Part shown: in pieces, positions 47,116 to 56,401 of the stretch | Numbering within the stretch: position 1 is the stretch's first letter | Layout of the letters: every line of letters begins with the position of its first letter | Source of the DNA: Legionella sp. PATHC035 | GTDB taxonomy: Bacteria > Pseudomonadota > Gammaproteobacteria > Legionellales > Legionellaceae | Reading direction: 5' to 3' | Length of the DNA stretch: 64,000 bases | Assembly: GCF_026191115.1 (NCBI RefSeq) | Contig: NZ_JAPHOT010000001.1 | Coordinates: forward strand, 1,679,501-1,743,500 | Notes under the pieces: model-generated | Told to the model about the DNA's origin: nothing | Database searches by the model: none | What the model saw: only the letters and a program-made list of their open reading frames with translations | Position numbers and translations under genes: made by a program

Positions 47116-48432
47116 TTACATTGTCTTAAGTCCTTTTTCAATGATAGAAAGTCCGATTTCTAAATCGTTGACACCAGTAGAAAGCGGCATGAGGAGGCGA
47201 ATTACATTGCCATATCCTCCACAGCTAAGCACTACCAGTCCATGCTCCAAACAAAATCGTGTTAATCGGTCTGCTGCCGCTTTATTTGGTTCTTTAGTAG
47301 TTTTATCTTCCACCAGTTCAATGGCTTGCATTACACCCAAACCACGAAAATCACCGACTAGTTCATATTTTTCTTTAAATCCAGAAAGCTGAGTGTGAAG
47401 TACTTTTGAAAGAGTGGCGACATGTTTCAAAAGCGCTCCTTCCTCAAATATTTTGAATACTTCTAGAGCGGCCGCACAACTCAGTGGATTTCCTCCAAAG
47501 GTTCCGCCCAACCCACCCACCATTGCAGCATCCATCATTTCCGCTTTGCCGGTTACGGCGGCGAGGACCGTCCCCCCTCCTAGCCCTTTTGCTGAGACAG
47601 TAAGGTCAGGATCCACTCCCATAGTCTTCATCGCAAATAGATTGCCTGTACGTCCGAAACCCGATTGAATTTCATCGGCAATGAGCACTATGTTGTTCGC
47701 CGTGCAAAACGCTCGCAGTTTTTGTAAAAAAAGGGCTGGAAATTGTATGAATCCCCCCTCTCCTAACACGGGCTCTAAAATCACTGCCGCAACATTTTCA
47801 ACACCGACTCGAAAATTAACGAGCTCAGCAAAATCATGAAAACACTCTTCGACACAATTTATTCCCTGCCAACGATACTCATAAGGAATGGGTGCCCGAT
47901 GAATTTCTGAAAGAAATGGCCCAAATCCATGCTTGTAGGGTTTATTCTTTGCGGTAAGTGCCATCGCCATGTAAGTACGACCATGATAAGCATGATCAAA
48001 ACAAATCACTGCTTGTTTTCCGGTGTAGGCACGCGCCACTTTAATCGCATTTTCTACCGCTTCAGCACCTGAATTCAACAGGATTGATTTTTTTTCAAAA
48101 TTCCCCGGAGTGTGATGGTTTAATTTTTCACACACCTTAATATAGCCTTCATACGGAAGAATATTAAAACTCGTGTGCATGAATTTATCAGCCTGTGCCT
48201 TGAGTGCGTTGACCACCGTATCGGGACAGTGTCCTGTATTCACCACACCAATTCCCGATGAGAAATCCAAAAATACATTACCATCTACATCTTCTACAAA
48301 CGAGCCTTTTGCTCGTTCCACAAAGATGGGAGTCGCGTGGAATGGACCGCGCGCAACATGTTTATGACGTTGTTCCATCAACATTTGCGATTTTGGTCCT
48401 GGTATTTGTGTTTTAATATTAATTTGATTCAT
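47116..48432 (-). CDS. gabT: 4-aminobutyrate aminotransferase
   Basis: Class III PLP aminotransferase that moves the amino group of GABA to 2-oxoglutarate, forming succinate semialdehyde. Motifs include LNSGAEAVENAIKVARA, FDHAYHGRTY, VLIADEIQSGFGRTG and the Schiff-base Lys in SAKGLGGG. The ATG at 48432 overlaps the stop of the aldehyde dehydrogenase gene in an ATGA. The length of 438 residues is normal. A different omega-amino acid as substrate (as in PuuE) is the main alternative. With the dehydrogenase beside it, it makes a GABA or putrescine degradation pair. Confidence 0.88.
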   Translation of the reverse strand: MNQINIKTQIPGPKSQMLMEQRHKHVARGPFHATPIFVERAKGSFVEDVDGNVFLDFSSGIGVVNTGHCPDTVVNALKAQADKFMHTSFNILPYEGYIKVCEKLNHHTPGNFEKKSILLNSGAEAVENAIKVARAYTGKQAVICFDHAYHGRTYMAMALTAKNKPYKHGFGPFLSEIHRAPIPYEYRWQGINCVEECFHDFAELVNFRVGVENVAAVILEPVLGEGGFIQFPALFLQKLRAFCTANNIVLIADEIQSGFGRTGNLFAMKTMGVDPDLTVSAKGLGGGTVLAAVTGKAEMMDAAMVGGLGGTFGGNPLSCAAALEVFKIFEEGALLKHVATLSKVLHTQLSGFKEKYELVGDFRGLGVMQAIELVEDKTTKEPNKAAADRLTRFCLEHGLVVLSCGGYGNVIRLLMPLSTGVNDLEIGLSIIEKGLKTM

Positions 48433-49898
48433 GAGTACCACCCAATTGGTGCGTCCTCTAGATTGATATTTACCTGCTTGACTTCAAGATAGCTTTCGAT
48501 TCCATATAGCCCTAACTCGCGACCTGCTCCACTTTGTTTGTATCCACCCCAGGGCATTTCATTATGCGTTGGATGGTAGTGATTGACCCAAAGAATGCCC
48601 GCACGAATTTGAGAGGTCACGCGATGAGCACGAGTAAGATCCTTAGTCCACACAGCTGCTGCTAAACCATAGTCCGTATCGTTTGCAATTTGAATGGCTT
48701 CCTCTTCGGTATCAAAAGGGATGACGGCTAGTACTGGACCAAAAATTTCCTCTCGAGCGATGCGCATCGCAGGCGTCACCTCATCAAAAATAGTTGGCTC
48801 AAGAAAATTTCCTTTTGCAAAAGCCTCACCGGCAGGACGTTTGCCGCCACAAATCAATTTTGCGCCTTCAGCAATACCTATCTTGATGTACTGCTCTACC
48901 TTTTCCCGGTGTGCACTGGAAACCAGTGGCCCCATTTTCACTCCATCATCTAAACCATGACCCAGCTTGATATTCGGAATTTTTTTCAACATCCCATCTA
49001 AGATTTTTTTGTGAATGGAACGCTCAACAAGCAAGCGGGAACCTGCAGAGCATACCTCGCCTTGATTAGCAAAAGCCCCAAAAAGAGCCCCGTCAATTGC
49101 CATCTCAAGATCGCAGTCTGCAAAGACGATATTGGGATTTTTTCCTCCAAGCTCTAATGTTATTCGCTTCAGATTTCCCGTGGCAGCTTGCATTATTTTT
49201 TTGCCCGTTACTGTTCCCCCGGTGAATGCCACTTTATCCACCATCGAATTCATGGCTAATTCTTCACCTACTTGCGCACCAGGACCAGTAATGAGATTCA
49301 CAACGCCTGCTGGAAATCCACATTGATCAATCAGCTTAAATAACTCAAGTGCAGTGATTGGTGTCAGTTCTGATGGCTTTAATATTACGGTATTGCCTGC
49401 TGCTAGTGCTGGGGCAAGCTTCCAAGCGGCCATCAGTAGAGGGAAATTCCAGGGAATGATTTGCCCACACACCCCGATTGGCTCCCGTACCACATAACTG
49501 AATGAATTCGCTGGAACCGACATTGTTTCGCCATGAATTTTAGTAGCGAGTCCCGCGTAAAATTCAAAACAATTGGCTGCATCGGTTACATCAAACTCAG
49601 CTTCGGCCAAAGGTTTTCCGCAGTTTCGTGTTTCCAGCTCGGCTAACCTTTTTGCGTTGGCACGAATCAAATCGGCAATCTTGAATAGCAGTTTGCTTCG
49701 TTCAAGCGCTAAGGTATTTTTCCACCCACCGTTATCGAAGGCCTTACGCGCCGCTTTGATTGCGAGCACAACATCTTCCTTGCCACTTTCTGGAACTGTT
49801 GCAAGCAATTGGCCATTACCGGGATCAATAATATCGCGGGTAGCTCCGCTTTTGGCTGAAGTAAATTTTCCATCAATATACATTTCATAATTTTTCAT
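48429..49898 (-). CDS. NAD(P)-dependent aldehyde dehydrogenase
   Basis: 489-residue ALDH of the betaine/gamma-aminobutyraldehyde class. Motifs: VCGQIIPWNFPLLMAAWKLAPALAAGN, the Glu in ITLELGGKNPN and the catalytic Cys in FANQGEVCSAGSR. Its overlap with the aminotransferase gene suggests it acts on an amino aldehyde from putrescine or on succinate semialdehyde. Both PuuC-like and GabD-like activity would fit; sequence alone does not decide. It precedes gabT in the operon and has a promoter in the 317-base gap that it shares with the divergent homospermidine synthase gene. Confidence 0.87.
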   Translation of the reverse strand: MKNYEMYIDGKFTSAKSGATRDIIDPGNGQLLATVPESGKEDVVLAIKAARKAFDNGGWKNTLALERSKLLFKIADLIRANAKRLAELETRNCGKPLAEAEFDVTDAANCFEFYAGLATKIHGETMSVPANSFSYVVREPIGVCGQIIPWNFPLLMAAWKLAPALAAGNTVILKPSELTPITALELFKLIDQCGFPAGVVNLITGPGAQVGEELAMNSMVDKVAFTGGTVTGKKIMQAATGNLKRITLELGGKNPNIVFADCDLEMAIDGALFGAFANQGEVCSAGSRLLVERSIHKKILDGMLKKIPNIKLGHGLDDGVKMGPLVSSAHREKVEQYIKIGIAEGAKLICGGKRPAGEAFAKGNFLEPTIFDEVTPAMRIAREEIFGPVLAVIPFDTEEEAIQIANDTDYGLAAAVWTKDLTRAHRVTSQIRAGILWVNHYHPTHNEMPWGGYKQSGAGRELGLYGIESYLEVKQVNINLEDAPIGWYS

Positions 49899-50141
49899 CT
49901 ATTGAATCCCTTTGTATGGAGTGCGATAAGTTCATTGCTAGTCGATTTGGTGCTGTCGTAAAAGCGCTTCACCCAATATAATATAGATAGGAGAAGACTG
50001 TAAATTAACTCATTGTATTTATAAAAAATAAGAATCAGCGAAAAACTAGGCTTTCACACATTGGATTATTTCAGCCGCTAATCGCATTCAATTAAAATTT
50101 AGAATTAGATTATCTTTGTGAGCTATACTTAAAATTACAAT

Positions 50142-50188
50142 GAGGTAGCTCAATGAAATTCTTTGAAATTTGTACCTCTACCAACTAA
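50142..50188 (+). promoter_or_regulatory. Possible leader mini-ORF with sequesterable ribosome binding site before homospermidine synthase
   Basis: GAGGTA at 50142-50147 lies six bases before an ATG at 50153 that opens an 11-codon frame (MKFFEICTSTN, stop at 50186-50188). TACCTC at 50173-50178 is exactly complementary to the GAGGTA, so a hairpin could hide this ribosome binding site. Homospermidine synthase starts 28 bases later with its own GGGGG site. This could be a translational control element or chance. Confidence 0.3.
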
Positions 50189-50215
50189 AAATAGATCACT
50201 CTATTTGGGGGAATT

Positions 50216-51622
50216 ATGGATAAATCAGCAACTCAAATAGTATTTAATAATAAAATTCTAATTCTTGGGTTTGGAAGTATTGGCCAAGCCATATTACCGC
50301 TGTTATTTCAATGTATTCAATTAGACCCATCTCAAATTCACATTCTATCAAAACATACTTTGGGTGCCGATGTAGCGAACCATTATCGCGTCACATTCGA
50401 TGAGCGTGCGGTTAAAGAAAATAATTACCGAGAGCTGTTATCCTCTATCCTCAAGCCCGGTGATTTTTTGTTAAATTTATCGGTCGGAGTATCCACTATT
50501 GATTTAATCAAATATTGCCAGGCAAATAAAATACTCTATTTGGATGCGGCGGCTGAACCTTGGGAAGAAAGGCATAACGAAAATAATCCTCTACTCTCTA
50601 ATTATGCTTTACGTGATGCGACCTTACAGCATAAAAAGAAAGGACCTACCGCTGTTTTAACCCATGGAGCGAATCCTGGATTAGTATCTCACTTTCTGAA
50701 ACAAGCCTTATGGAATTTGGCGAAAGATAATAAGTGGAATGGCGATCGACCACAAAAATCTGTGGAATGGGCTCAATTAGCCCATGATCTTGAGATCAAA
50801 ACGATTCACATTTCCGAACATGATACGCAAATTTCCTCTCAAACCAAAAAAACGGATGAATTTATAAATACCTGGTCAGTCGATGGTTTAATCTCTGAAG
50901 CGCTTCGACCTGCTGAACTAGGTTGGGGAAGCCATGAACGTCATTGGCCTCATGATGCCAATCACCACCACTTTGGCTCGAAGTGTGGCATATATCTTAG
51001 TCAGCCAGGAGCAGAGACTCAAGTCCGTACTTGGACCCCTAACTCTGGACCTATTCATGGTTATTTAATTACTCATGCTGAGTCTTTATCAATCGCCGAA
51101 TATTTAACTTTAAAAAAAGACAGTACCGTGTATTACAGACCAACTGTTCATTATGCTTATCAGCCCTGTCCTGATGCTGTTTTATCTTTAAAAGAGCTCG
51201 TGCAAAGAAAATACAAACCGCAAACAGATAAACGAATAATGTTAAATGAAATTGTTGATGGTACCGATGAACTTGGGGTTTTATTAATGGGAAATAAAAA
51301 CGGCGCTTATTGGTATGGCTCTCATCTATCCATACATGAAGCGAGAAACATAGCAAGTCATAATAGCGCTACAAGCTTACAAGTTGCTGCTGGAGTTTTA
51401 TCGGGGGTAATTTGGGCGATTAAAAATCCAGAACGTGGCATTATAGAGCCCGATGAGATGGACCATGAATACATTCTGAGTATCGCCAGCCCTTATCTTG
51501 GAAAAGTCGGTGGTTATTATACCGATTGGACGCCTCTAAAAGATAAAGACCATGCAGATAATCGATATATGGATCAAAGTGACCCCTGGCAGTTTATTAA
51601 TATTCGAATTGATGCAGGATAG
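50216..51622 (+). CDS. hss: Homospermidine synthase
   Basis: 468 residues. Makes sym-homospermidine from two putrescine molecules with NAD as cofactor. The N-terminal NAD-binding motif is ILILGFGSIGQAILPLL, and the family blocks LDAAAEPW, HGANPGLVSHFLKQAL, and SEHDTQISS are all present. The GGGGG ribosome binding site at 50207-50211 supports the start. Kup starts 24 bases after its stop. The enzyme belongs with the agmatinase and the GABA pair to polyamine metabolism. Confidence 0.92.
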   Translation: MDKSATQIVFNNKILILGFGSIGQAILPLLFQCIQLDPSQIHILSKHTLGADVANHYRVTFDERAVKENNYRELLSSILKPGDFLLNLSVGVSTIDLIKYCQANKILYLDAAAEPWEERHNENNPLLSNYALRDATLQHKKKGPTAVLTHGANPGLVSHFLKQALWNLAKDNKWNGDRPQKSVEWAQLAHDLEIKTIHISEHDTQISSQTKKTDEFINTWSVDGLISEALRPAELGWGSHERHWPHDANHHHFGSKCGIYLSQPGAETQVRTWTPNSGPIHGYLITHAESLSIAEYLTLKKDSTVYYRPTVHYAYQPCPDAVLSLKELVQRKYKPQTDKRIMLNEIVDGTDELGVLLMGNKNGAYWYGSHLSIHEARNIASHNSATSLQVAAGVLSGVIWAIKNPERGIIEPDEMDHEYILSIASPYLGKVGGYYTDWTPLKDKDHADNRYMDQSDPWQFINIRIDAG

Positions 51623-51646
51623 AAAGTCCTCTAGGATAAATCATAA

Positions 51647-53515
51647 ATGATGAGAAAATCCGTTTCAAATTCCAGTTTGGCTGTATTGAGCTTTTCTGCC
51701 CTGGGTATTGTTTTTGGCGATATTGGCACAAGCCCGCTTTATACCTTCAAAACCGTGTTAACCCTCATGGGAGGAACGCTCGACACCAAGGCAATACTGG
51801 GCTCTCTTTCGCTCATTGTATGGACACTAATTATGGTGACCACAATTAAATATGTCTATTTTGCCATGCGTATTGATAACGATGGCGAGGGAGGTATTTT
51901 AGCCTTGATGTCATTGCTGGGTGTAAAGCTCCATACCCGGCCCATAATCATTGCGGTGGGATTATTTGGGGCGGCGCTTATTTATGGTGATGGTGCCATT
52001 ACTCCGGCAATCTCTGTCCTTTCCGCATTGGAAGGTTTAAATATAATTACACCGTCCTTTACTCCTTATGTTCTTCCATTATCCATTGCCATTCTCATTG
52101 CGCTTTTCGCCATTCAGTTTAAAGGAACAGCGAAGATTGGCAAAATCTTTGGTCCGGTGATGGGAGCATGGTTCCTCACTCTGGGTATCTTAGGATTATG
52201 GGGTATTATCCAGCATCCTTCAGTACTGAAAGCGCTTAACCCCTCGTACGGTCTTGATTATCTACTTTCCCATGGTCTCAAAGGATTTCTAGTATTAGGG
52301 GGGGTCTTTTTATGTGTTACTGGAGCGGAAGCGCTCTATGCTGACATGGGACACTTTGGGGCGACACCCATTCGCCTTGCCTGGTTGGGGCTGGTATTTC
52401 CAAGTCTTGTACTTAATTATGCGGGGCAAGCGGCCTTGGTGTTAGAAGGGGTGCCATTATCCGATAATATTTTCTATCGCCTCTGTCCTCCCGTCGCGAT
52501 GATACCTCTTGTCCTATTAGCAACGATTGCCACTATTATCGCCAGTCAATCCATCATCAGCGGGACATTTTCTATGACTCGCCAAGCAATTCAATTGGGA
52601 TGGCTGCCAAGACTACGTATCACCCAAACCTCCTGTGAAGGATATGGACAGATCTATATTGGTGTTGCAAACTGGTTGCTTATGATCGCAACCGTTGGCC
52701 TGATTATAGGGTTTAAAAAGTCAGATAATCTGGCAGCAGCTTATGGGGTGGCGGTATCCGCAACTATGCTTGCCACATCCGCGCTGCTGTTCATCGCCTT
52801 TCGTGAAGTATGGAATTGGAGTCTTCTCAGAACAGCAATAATTATCGGTATCTTTTTAATAATTGATAGCGCATTTTTCGCTGCTAATGTGTCAAAATTT
52901 ATGGAAGGTGGCTATGTACCGGTTATTTTCGCCATTTTTGTCTATGGGATTATGCTGATTTGGCATTCAGGAACAAAGGCTGTGTCGCAACGGCTGGGTG
53001 AAGCAGTTGTCCCTATCAAAACCTTTATGAAGCATATCGCAGAAGAACAAGTTGCCCGCGTGCCAGGGACCGCTGTTTTCCTAACCCGGACATCGGAGGA
53101 TGCGCCTTCGGCATTGATCTGGCATGTCAGACAAAATCGTGCTTTGCAGAAAAAGGTGTTTATTTTAAAGATAGACACCAAGTCAATCCCTTGGGTAAAA
53201 AGCAGCGAACGAATCACCTTAAAGAAAATTTATCCTAATGTCTGGCGTATTGTTGCTTCCTATGGATTTATGGAGCGTCCCAACGTACCCAGAGTGATGA
53301 GACAAGTCATGAGCAAAAATGATCTGGTCCTAAATAACATTATCTACTATGTGGGCCATGCGCGAATTATCTCCCGTGAGAAAGGAAAAAATAGATTGCC
53401 AACATGGGTGGGTACGCTTTACGCCTTTATGCAGCGAAATGCATTACATGAAAGTGAATATTTTCAGCTTTCTCCGGATGCAGTTGTCGAAATTGGTAGG
53501 CAAGTGGATGTTTAG
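51647..53515 (+). CDS. kup: Kup-type potassium uptake transporter
   Basis: 622-residue K+/H+ symporter of the KUP/HAK/KT family. The N terminus carries GIVFGDIGTSPLYTFKT and later ATIIASQSIISGTFSMTRQAIQLG, both family signatures. Around twelve membrane helices fill residues 12-450, and a cytosolic C-terminal domain of about 170 residues follows. It follows homospermidine synthase at 24 bases and is probably on the same transcript; a link between polyamines and potassium levels is plausible physiology. Confidence 0.95.
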   Translation: MMRKSVSNSSLAVLSFSALGIVFGDIGTSPLYTFKTVLTLMGGTLDTKAILGSLSLIVWTLIMVTTIKYVYFAMRIDNDGEGGILALMSLLGVKLHTRPIIIAVGLFGAALIYGDGAITPAISVLSALEGLNIITPSFTPYVLPLSIAILIALFAIQFKGTAKIGKIFGPVMGAWFLTLGILGLWGIIQHPSVLKALNPSYGLDYLLSHGLKGFLVLGGVFLCVTGAEALYADMGHFGATPIRLAWLGLVFPSLVLNYAGQAALVLEGVPLSDNIFYRLCPPVAMIPLVLLATIATIIASQSIISGTFSMTRQAIQLGWLPRLRITQTSCEGYGQIYIGVANWLLMIATVGLIIGFKKSDNLAAAYGVAVSATMLATSALLFIAFREVWNWSLLRTAIIIGIFLIIDSAFFAANVSKFMEGGYVPVIFAIFVYGIMLIWHSGTKAVSQRLGEAVVPIKTFMKHIAEEQVARVPGTAVFLTRTSEDAPSALIWHVRQNRALQKKVFILKIDTKSIPWVKSSERITLKKIYPNVWRIVASYGFMERPNVPRVMRQVMSKNDLVLNNIIYYVGHARIISREKGKNRLPTWVGTLYAFMQRNALHESEYFQLSPDAVVEIGRQVDV

Positions 53516-53623
53516 ACAAAGTTGGACTAACGAATTAAAATCCGCGACCACGCTAAGCAGATTGTTTGGCTTTAAGTGTTAGATACGGCTGCAATTGAGA
53601 AAATTCTGTAGCGACAAAGATCC

Positions 53624-53646
53624 CCTGCCACCTTCCCTGGTGCAGG
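53624..53646. terminator. Hairpin after the first GATase-like gene
   Basis: CCTGC(C)ACC pairs with GGTGCAGG with one bulged C and a short loop, 16 bases beyond the gene's stop on the minus strand. The same hairpin occurs after the second copy at 54973-54995. No T-run follows, so factor-independent termination is uncertain. Confidence 0.4.
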
Positions 53647-53661
53647 AAATAGACTATAAAT

Positions 53662-54744
53662 TCAACATGAGGAAGTCCAAAACAAATGATCCCGCAGATC
53701 TTGTGATTGTTCTTTTGTGGGCGCATCATCAAGATAGTGATGTTTCACTTGTTTTGAAAAAAAGCCCAGCTCCGCTCTTGCTGCTTTCTCATCTCTTGAT
53801 TTTAAAAGAGCGGCGTCTTTCAGTCGTTGCGCATATTTAAGCTCCATCATGTAGGCAATATCGGGATCTGAAAAATGATTGACATCAAGTTGCGCTTGAA
53901 ATGCTTGTTCTTTTATCTCTCTGAGTTTTTCTTGTCGTGCCTCTTCACACGCACTGATAACCGCTTCAGGATGATGTTGTAAGCCCACGGTATAATATTT
54001 TCCGGTTCTTTTTTCAACACTTTCAATTAAACTATCAAATTTACCACGTCCTGATATGACCAGACTGGAATTGTCCGGACTTTCTTCTACATGTTGATGA
54101 TGCAGACAAGTGACGTTATATTCTATATTGCTTCTTTCCTTAGGCTTCAGCTTATAGTGTAACGCATTATACAATTGACTTCCTTCTCCAACCACTACTC
54201 TACTGTTATAGGTAGCATCTTGGGTTTCATTATATACTGTTTCAAAATGCTCATAATGGGGTTGGTGCTCCTGAGCATCTTCAGGGATGTCTGCTATTTT
54301 ATAACCATGATGATGTCCGACTGTTTGTTGTCCCCGACATATACCTAAAAGAGGAATATCCCGTTTTTGGGCTAATTCAGCAAGTTCACCTTCAAGTCTC
54401 ATACGCGGATCATTGGGATTATGTACTGGAACATTGGGCCCCCCGGGTAAATAGATGCCATTGACCTTACCGCTAAAAACAGGATGATTTAAGCCTTCAT
54501 CGGGTGTAACCGGAACCACTTCAAGCCCTTTCTTTTGCAAATACTCAATCGTAAGGTCGCAATAGGTAGTACCGCCTGATTTATCATAAAGGGCGATAAC
54601 TTTTGGCTTTTCGTCTGCTTGCTTTAATTGCTCTTTTTTTTCCTTGTCTAGAGAATATTCAAATTTTGGTTTTTCTTCGCTGATACTTCGTGCATTGTTA
54701 AGAGCCCTGATACCCGATAAAAATTCAGAAAGTTTTTGAAACAT
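53662..54744 (-). CDS. GATase1/peptidase C26-like protein, tandem copy 1
   Basis: 360 residues from the ATG at 54744 (MFQKLSEFL), which has GAGGT upstream; the frame extends back to 54792. The core (about 48-262) is a class I glutamine amidotransferase fold: IYLPGGPNVP, nucleophile Cys136 in LLGICRGQQT, and His258/Glu260 in GLQHHPEA. The arrangement resembles PuuD-type gamma-glutamyl hydrolases (peptidase C26), which need no partner synthetase domain. A 45-residue N-terminal leader and a roughly 95-residue C-terminal extension with the shared ARAELGFFSKQVKHH motif are extra. No signal peptide is present. The function is unknown; a hydrolase of gamma-glutamyl compounds or a translocated effector are the two readings. 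Confidence 0.78.
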   Translation of the reverse strand: MFQKLSEFLSGIRALNNARSISEEKPKFEYSLDKEKKEQLKQADEKPKVIALYDKSGGTTYCDLTIEYLQKKGLEVVPVTPDEGLNHPVFSGKVNGIYLPGGPNVPVHNPNDPRMRLEGELAELAQKRDIPLLGICRGQQTVGHHHGYKIADIPEDAQEHQPHYEHFETVYNETQDATYNSRVVVGEGSQLYNALHYKLKPKERSNIEYNVTCLHHQHVEESPDNSSLVISGRGKFDSLIESVEKRTGKYYTVGLQHHPEAVISACEEARQEKLREIKEQAFQAQLDVNHFSDPDIAYMMELKYAQRLKDAALLKSRDEKAARAELGFFSKQVKHHYLDDAPTKEQSQDLRDHLFWTSSC

Positions 54745-54940
54745 GATAGTGTACCTCAATTTAAATTTAGACAATGAGCGAAACAGGATCATTGAATATC
54801 TAAATTGTATCCTTATTGGCTTAACTAACTATTATTAGAACATATAATTTTTGTTATAGGCTTATAAATTTTATTGAGGCTTGTTCTTTGCATGGGCTCA
54901 AAACAAGATAGGCTCTCTAGGCGGTACCTGAAGATGGAAC
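54745..54940 (-). repeat. Duplicated promoter/leader of GATase copies 1 and 2
   Basis: The roughly 195 bases upstream of copy 1 (54745-54940) and of copy 2 (56076-56270) match closely. Shared blocks include TAGTGTACCTCAATTTAAAT, TATTATTAGAACATATAATT and CTCTAGGCGGTACCTGAAG. The tandem duplication therefore carried gene and promoter together, with a period near 1.33 kb. Confidence 0.85.
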
Positions 54941-54972
54941 AAGCAAAGGAAATTCCATAGAGACCAAGAACC

Positions 54973-54995
54973 CCTGCCACCTTCCTTGGTGCAGG
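54973..54995. terminator. Hairpin after the second GATase-like gene
   Basis: The same CCTGC(C)ACC / GGTGCAGG hairpin as at 53624-53646, 22 bases beyond the stop of copy 2. The conservation is part of the duplication. Confidence 0.4.
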
Positions 54996-55016
54996 AAATA
55001 AAGTATTAATTGAACC

Positions 55017-56075
55017 TTAGAAAGCACAAGGAAAATAATGACTGGGTTCTTGTGCTTGTTCTTTTTTGGGAGCATCATCAAGAAAGTGATGTTTCACTTG
55101 TTTTGAAAAAAAGCCCAGCTCCGCTCTTGCTGCTTTTTCATCTTTTGATTTTAAATGCACTTCTCTGAGTTTTTGAGTATATTGGTGCTCTGCAATAATC
55201 GCCGCATCTGGCTCGAAAAAATTTGAAGTAAATCGAGCTTCTTCAGCTTCTTTTTCTAACTCTTTAACTTTTTCTTGTCTTGCCTCTTTACATAGGGTGA
55301 TTACCGACTCAGGATGATGTTGTAAGCCCACGGTATAATACTTCCCGGTTCTTTTTTCAAGACTTTCAACTGCTCTATCAAATTTACCACGTCCTGTTAC
55401 AAAAAGACTGGGATTGTCCTGAGTTTCTTCTACATGTTGATGATGCAGACAAGTGACGTTATATTCTATACTCCTTCTATCCTTGGGCTTCAGCTTATAG
55501 TGTAACGCATTATATAACTGACTTCCCTCTTCAACGACCACTCTATTATTGAGGTTAGGATCTTGAGTTTTCTCATATATTTCATAGGAATGCTCATAAT
55601 GCCTATCATAGCTAGGGATGTCTTTGACAGGATATCCATGATGATGCGCGACTGTTTGTTGTCCCCGACATATACCTAAAAGAGGAATATCCCTTTTTTG
55701 GGCTAGTTCTGTAAGTTCCCCTTCAAGCCTTTTACGCGGATCACTGGGATCATCTACTGGAACATTGGGCCCCCCGGGTAAATAGATGCCATTGATTTTA
55801 CCGCTAAAAACGGGATGACTTAACCCTTCCTCGGGTGTAACCGGAATCACATCAAGCTCTTTCGTTTTAAAATACTCAATCGTCAGATCACAATAGGTAG
55901 TCCCCCCTGATTGATCATAAAGGGCGACAATTTTTGGCTTTTCGTCCGCTTGCTTTAATTGTTCTTTTTCATCCCTATCCAAAGCAAATTCAAATTTTGA
56001 CGTCTGTTCTTTAGTGCTTTGTGGATTGTTAAGAGTCCTGAAACCCGATAAAAATTCAGAAAATTTTTGAAACAT
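55017..56075 (-). CDS. GATase1/peptidase C26-like protein, tandem copy 2
   Basis: 352 residues from the ATG at 56075. It is closely similar to copy 1 throughout, including IYLPGGPNVPV, the nucleophile motif LLGICRGQQTV, GLQHHPESVI, and the tail ARAELGFFSKQVKHHFLDDA. Differences cluster in the N-terminal leader and in the region after the HPE motif. Active-site residues are all kept, so it is unlikely to be a decaying copy. Each copy has its own upstream region, so expression may be independent. Confidence 0.78.
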   Translation of the reverse strand: MFQKFSEFLSGFRTLNNPQSTKEQTSKFEFALDRDEKEQLKQADEKPKIVALYDQSGGTTYCDLTIEYFKTKELDVIPVTPEEGLSHPVFSGKINGIYLPGGPNVPVDDPSDPRKRLEGELTELAQKRDIPLLGICRGQQTVAHHHGYPVKDIPSYDRHYEHSYEIYEKTQDPNLNNRVVVEEGSQLYNALHYKLKPKDRRSIEYNVTCLHHQHVEETQDNPSLFVTGRGKFDRAVESLEKRTGKYYTVGLQHHPESVITLCKEARQEKVKELEKEAEEARFTSNFFEPDAAIIAEHQYTQKLREVHLKSKDEKAARAELGFFSKQVKHHFLDDAPKKEQAQEPSHYFPCAF

Positions 56076-56401
56076 TATAGTGTACCTCAATTTAAATTTA
56101 GACAATGAGCGAATCAGAGTCATTGAATATCCAAATTGTATTCTTATAAGCTTAACCGGCCATTATTAGAACATATAATTTTTATTATAAGCTTATAAAT
56201 TTTATTTAGGTCTGTTCTGTGCATGGACTCAAAACAAGATAGGCACTCTCTAGGCGGTACCTGAAGATGGATAAACCAATAGAGGACGAGTTTTCTATTA
56301 AGCAACAGAATTTGCATCAAAATTAATGACGAATCGGGCGGTACTATTCTCTATCCGCTCTTTGCCCTCCCTGGCATAAGAGCTAGACGCTTAGAATGAC
56401 T

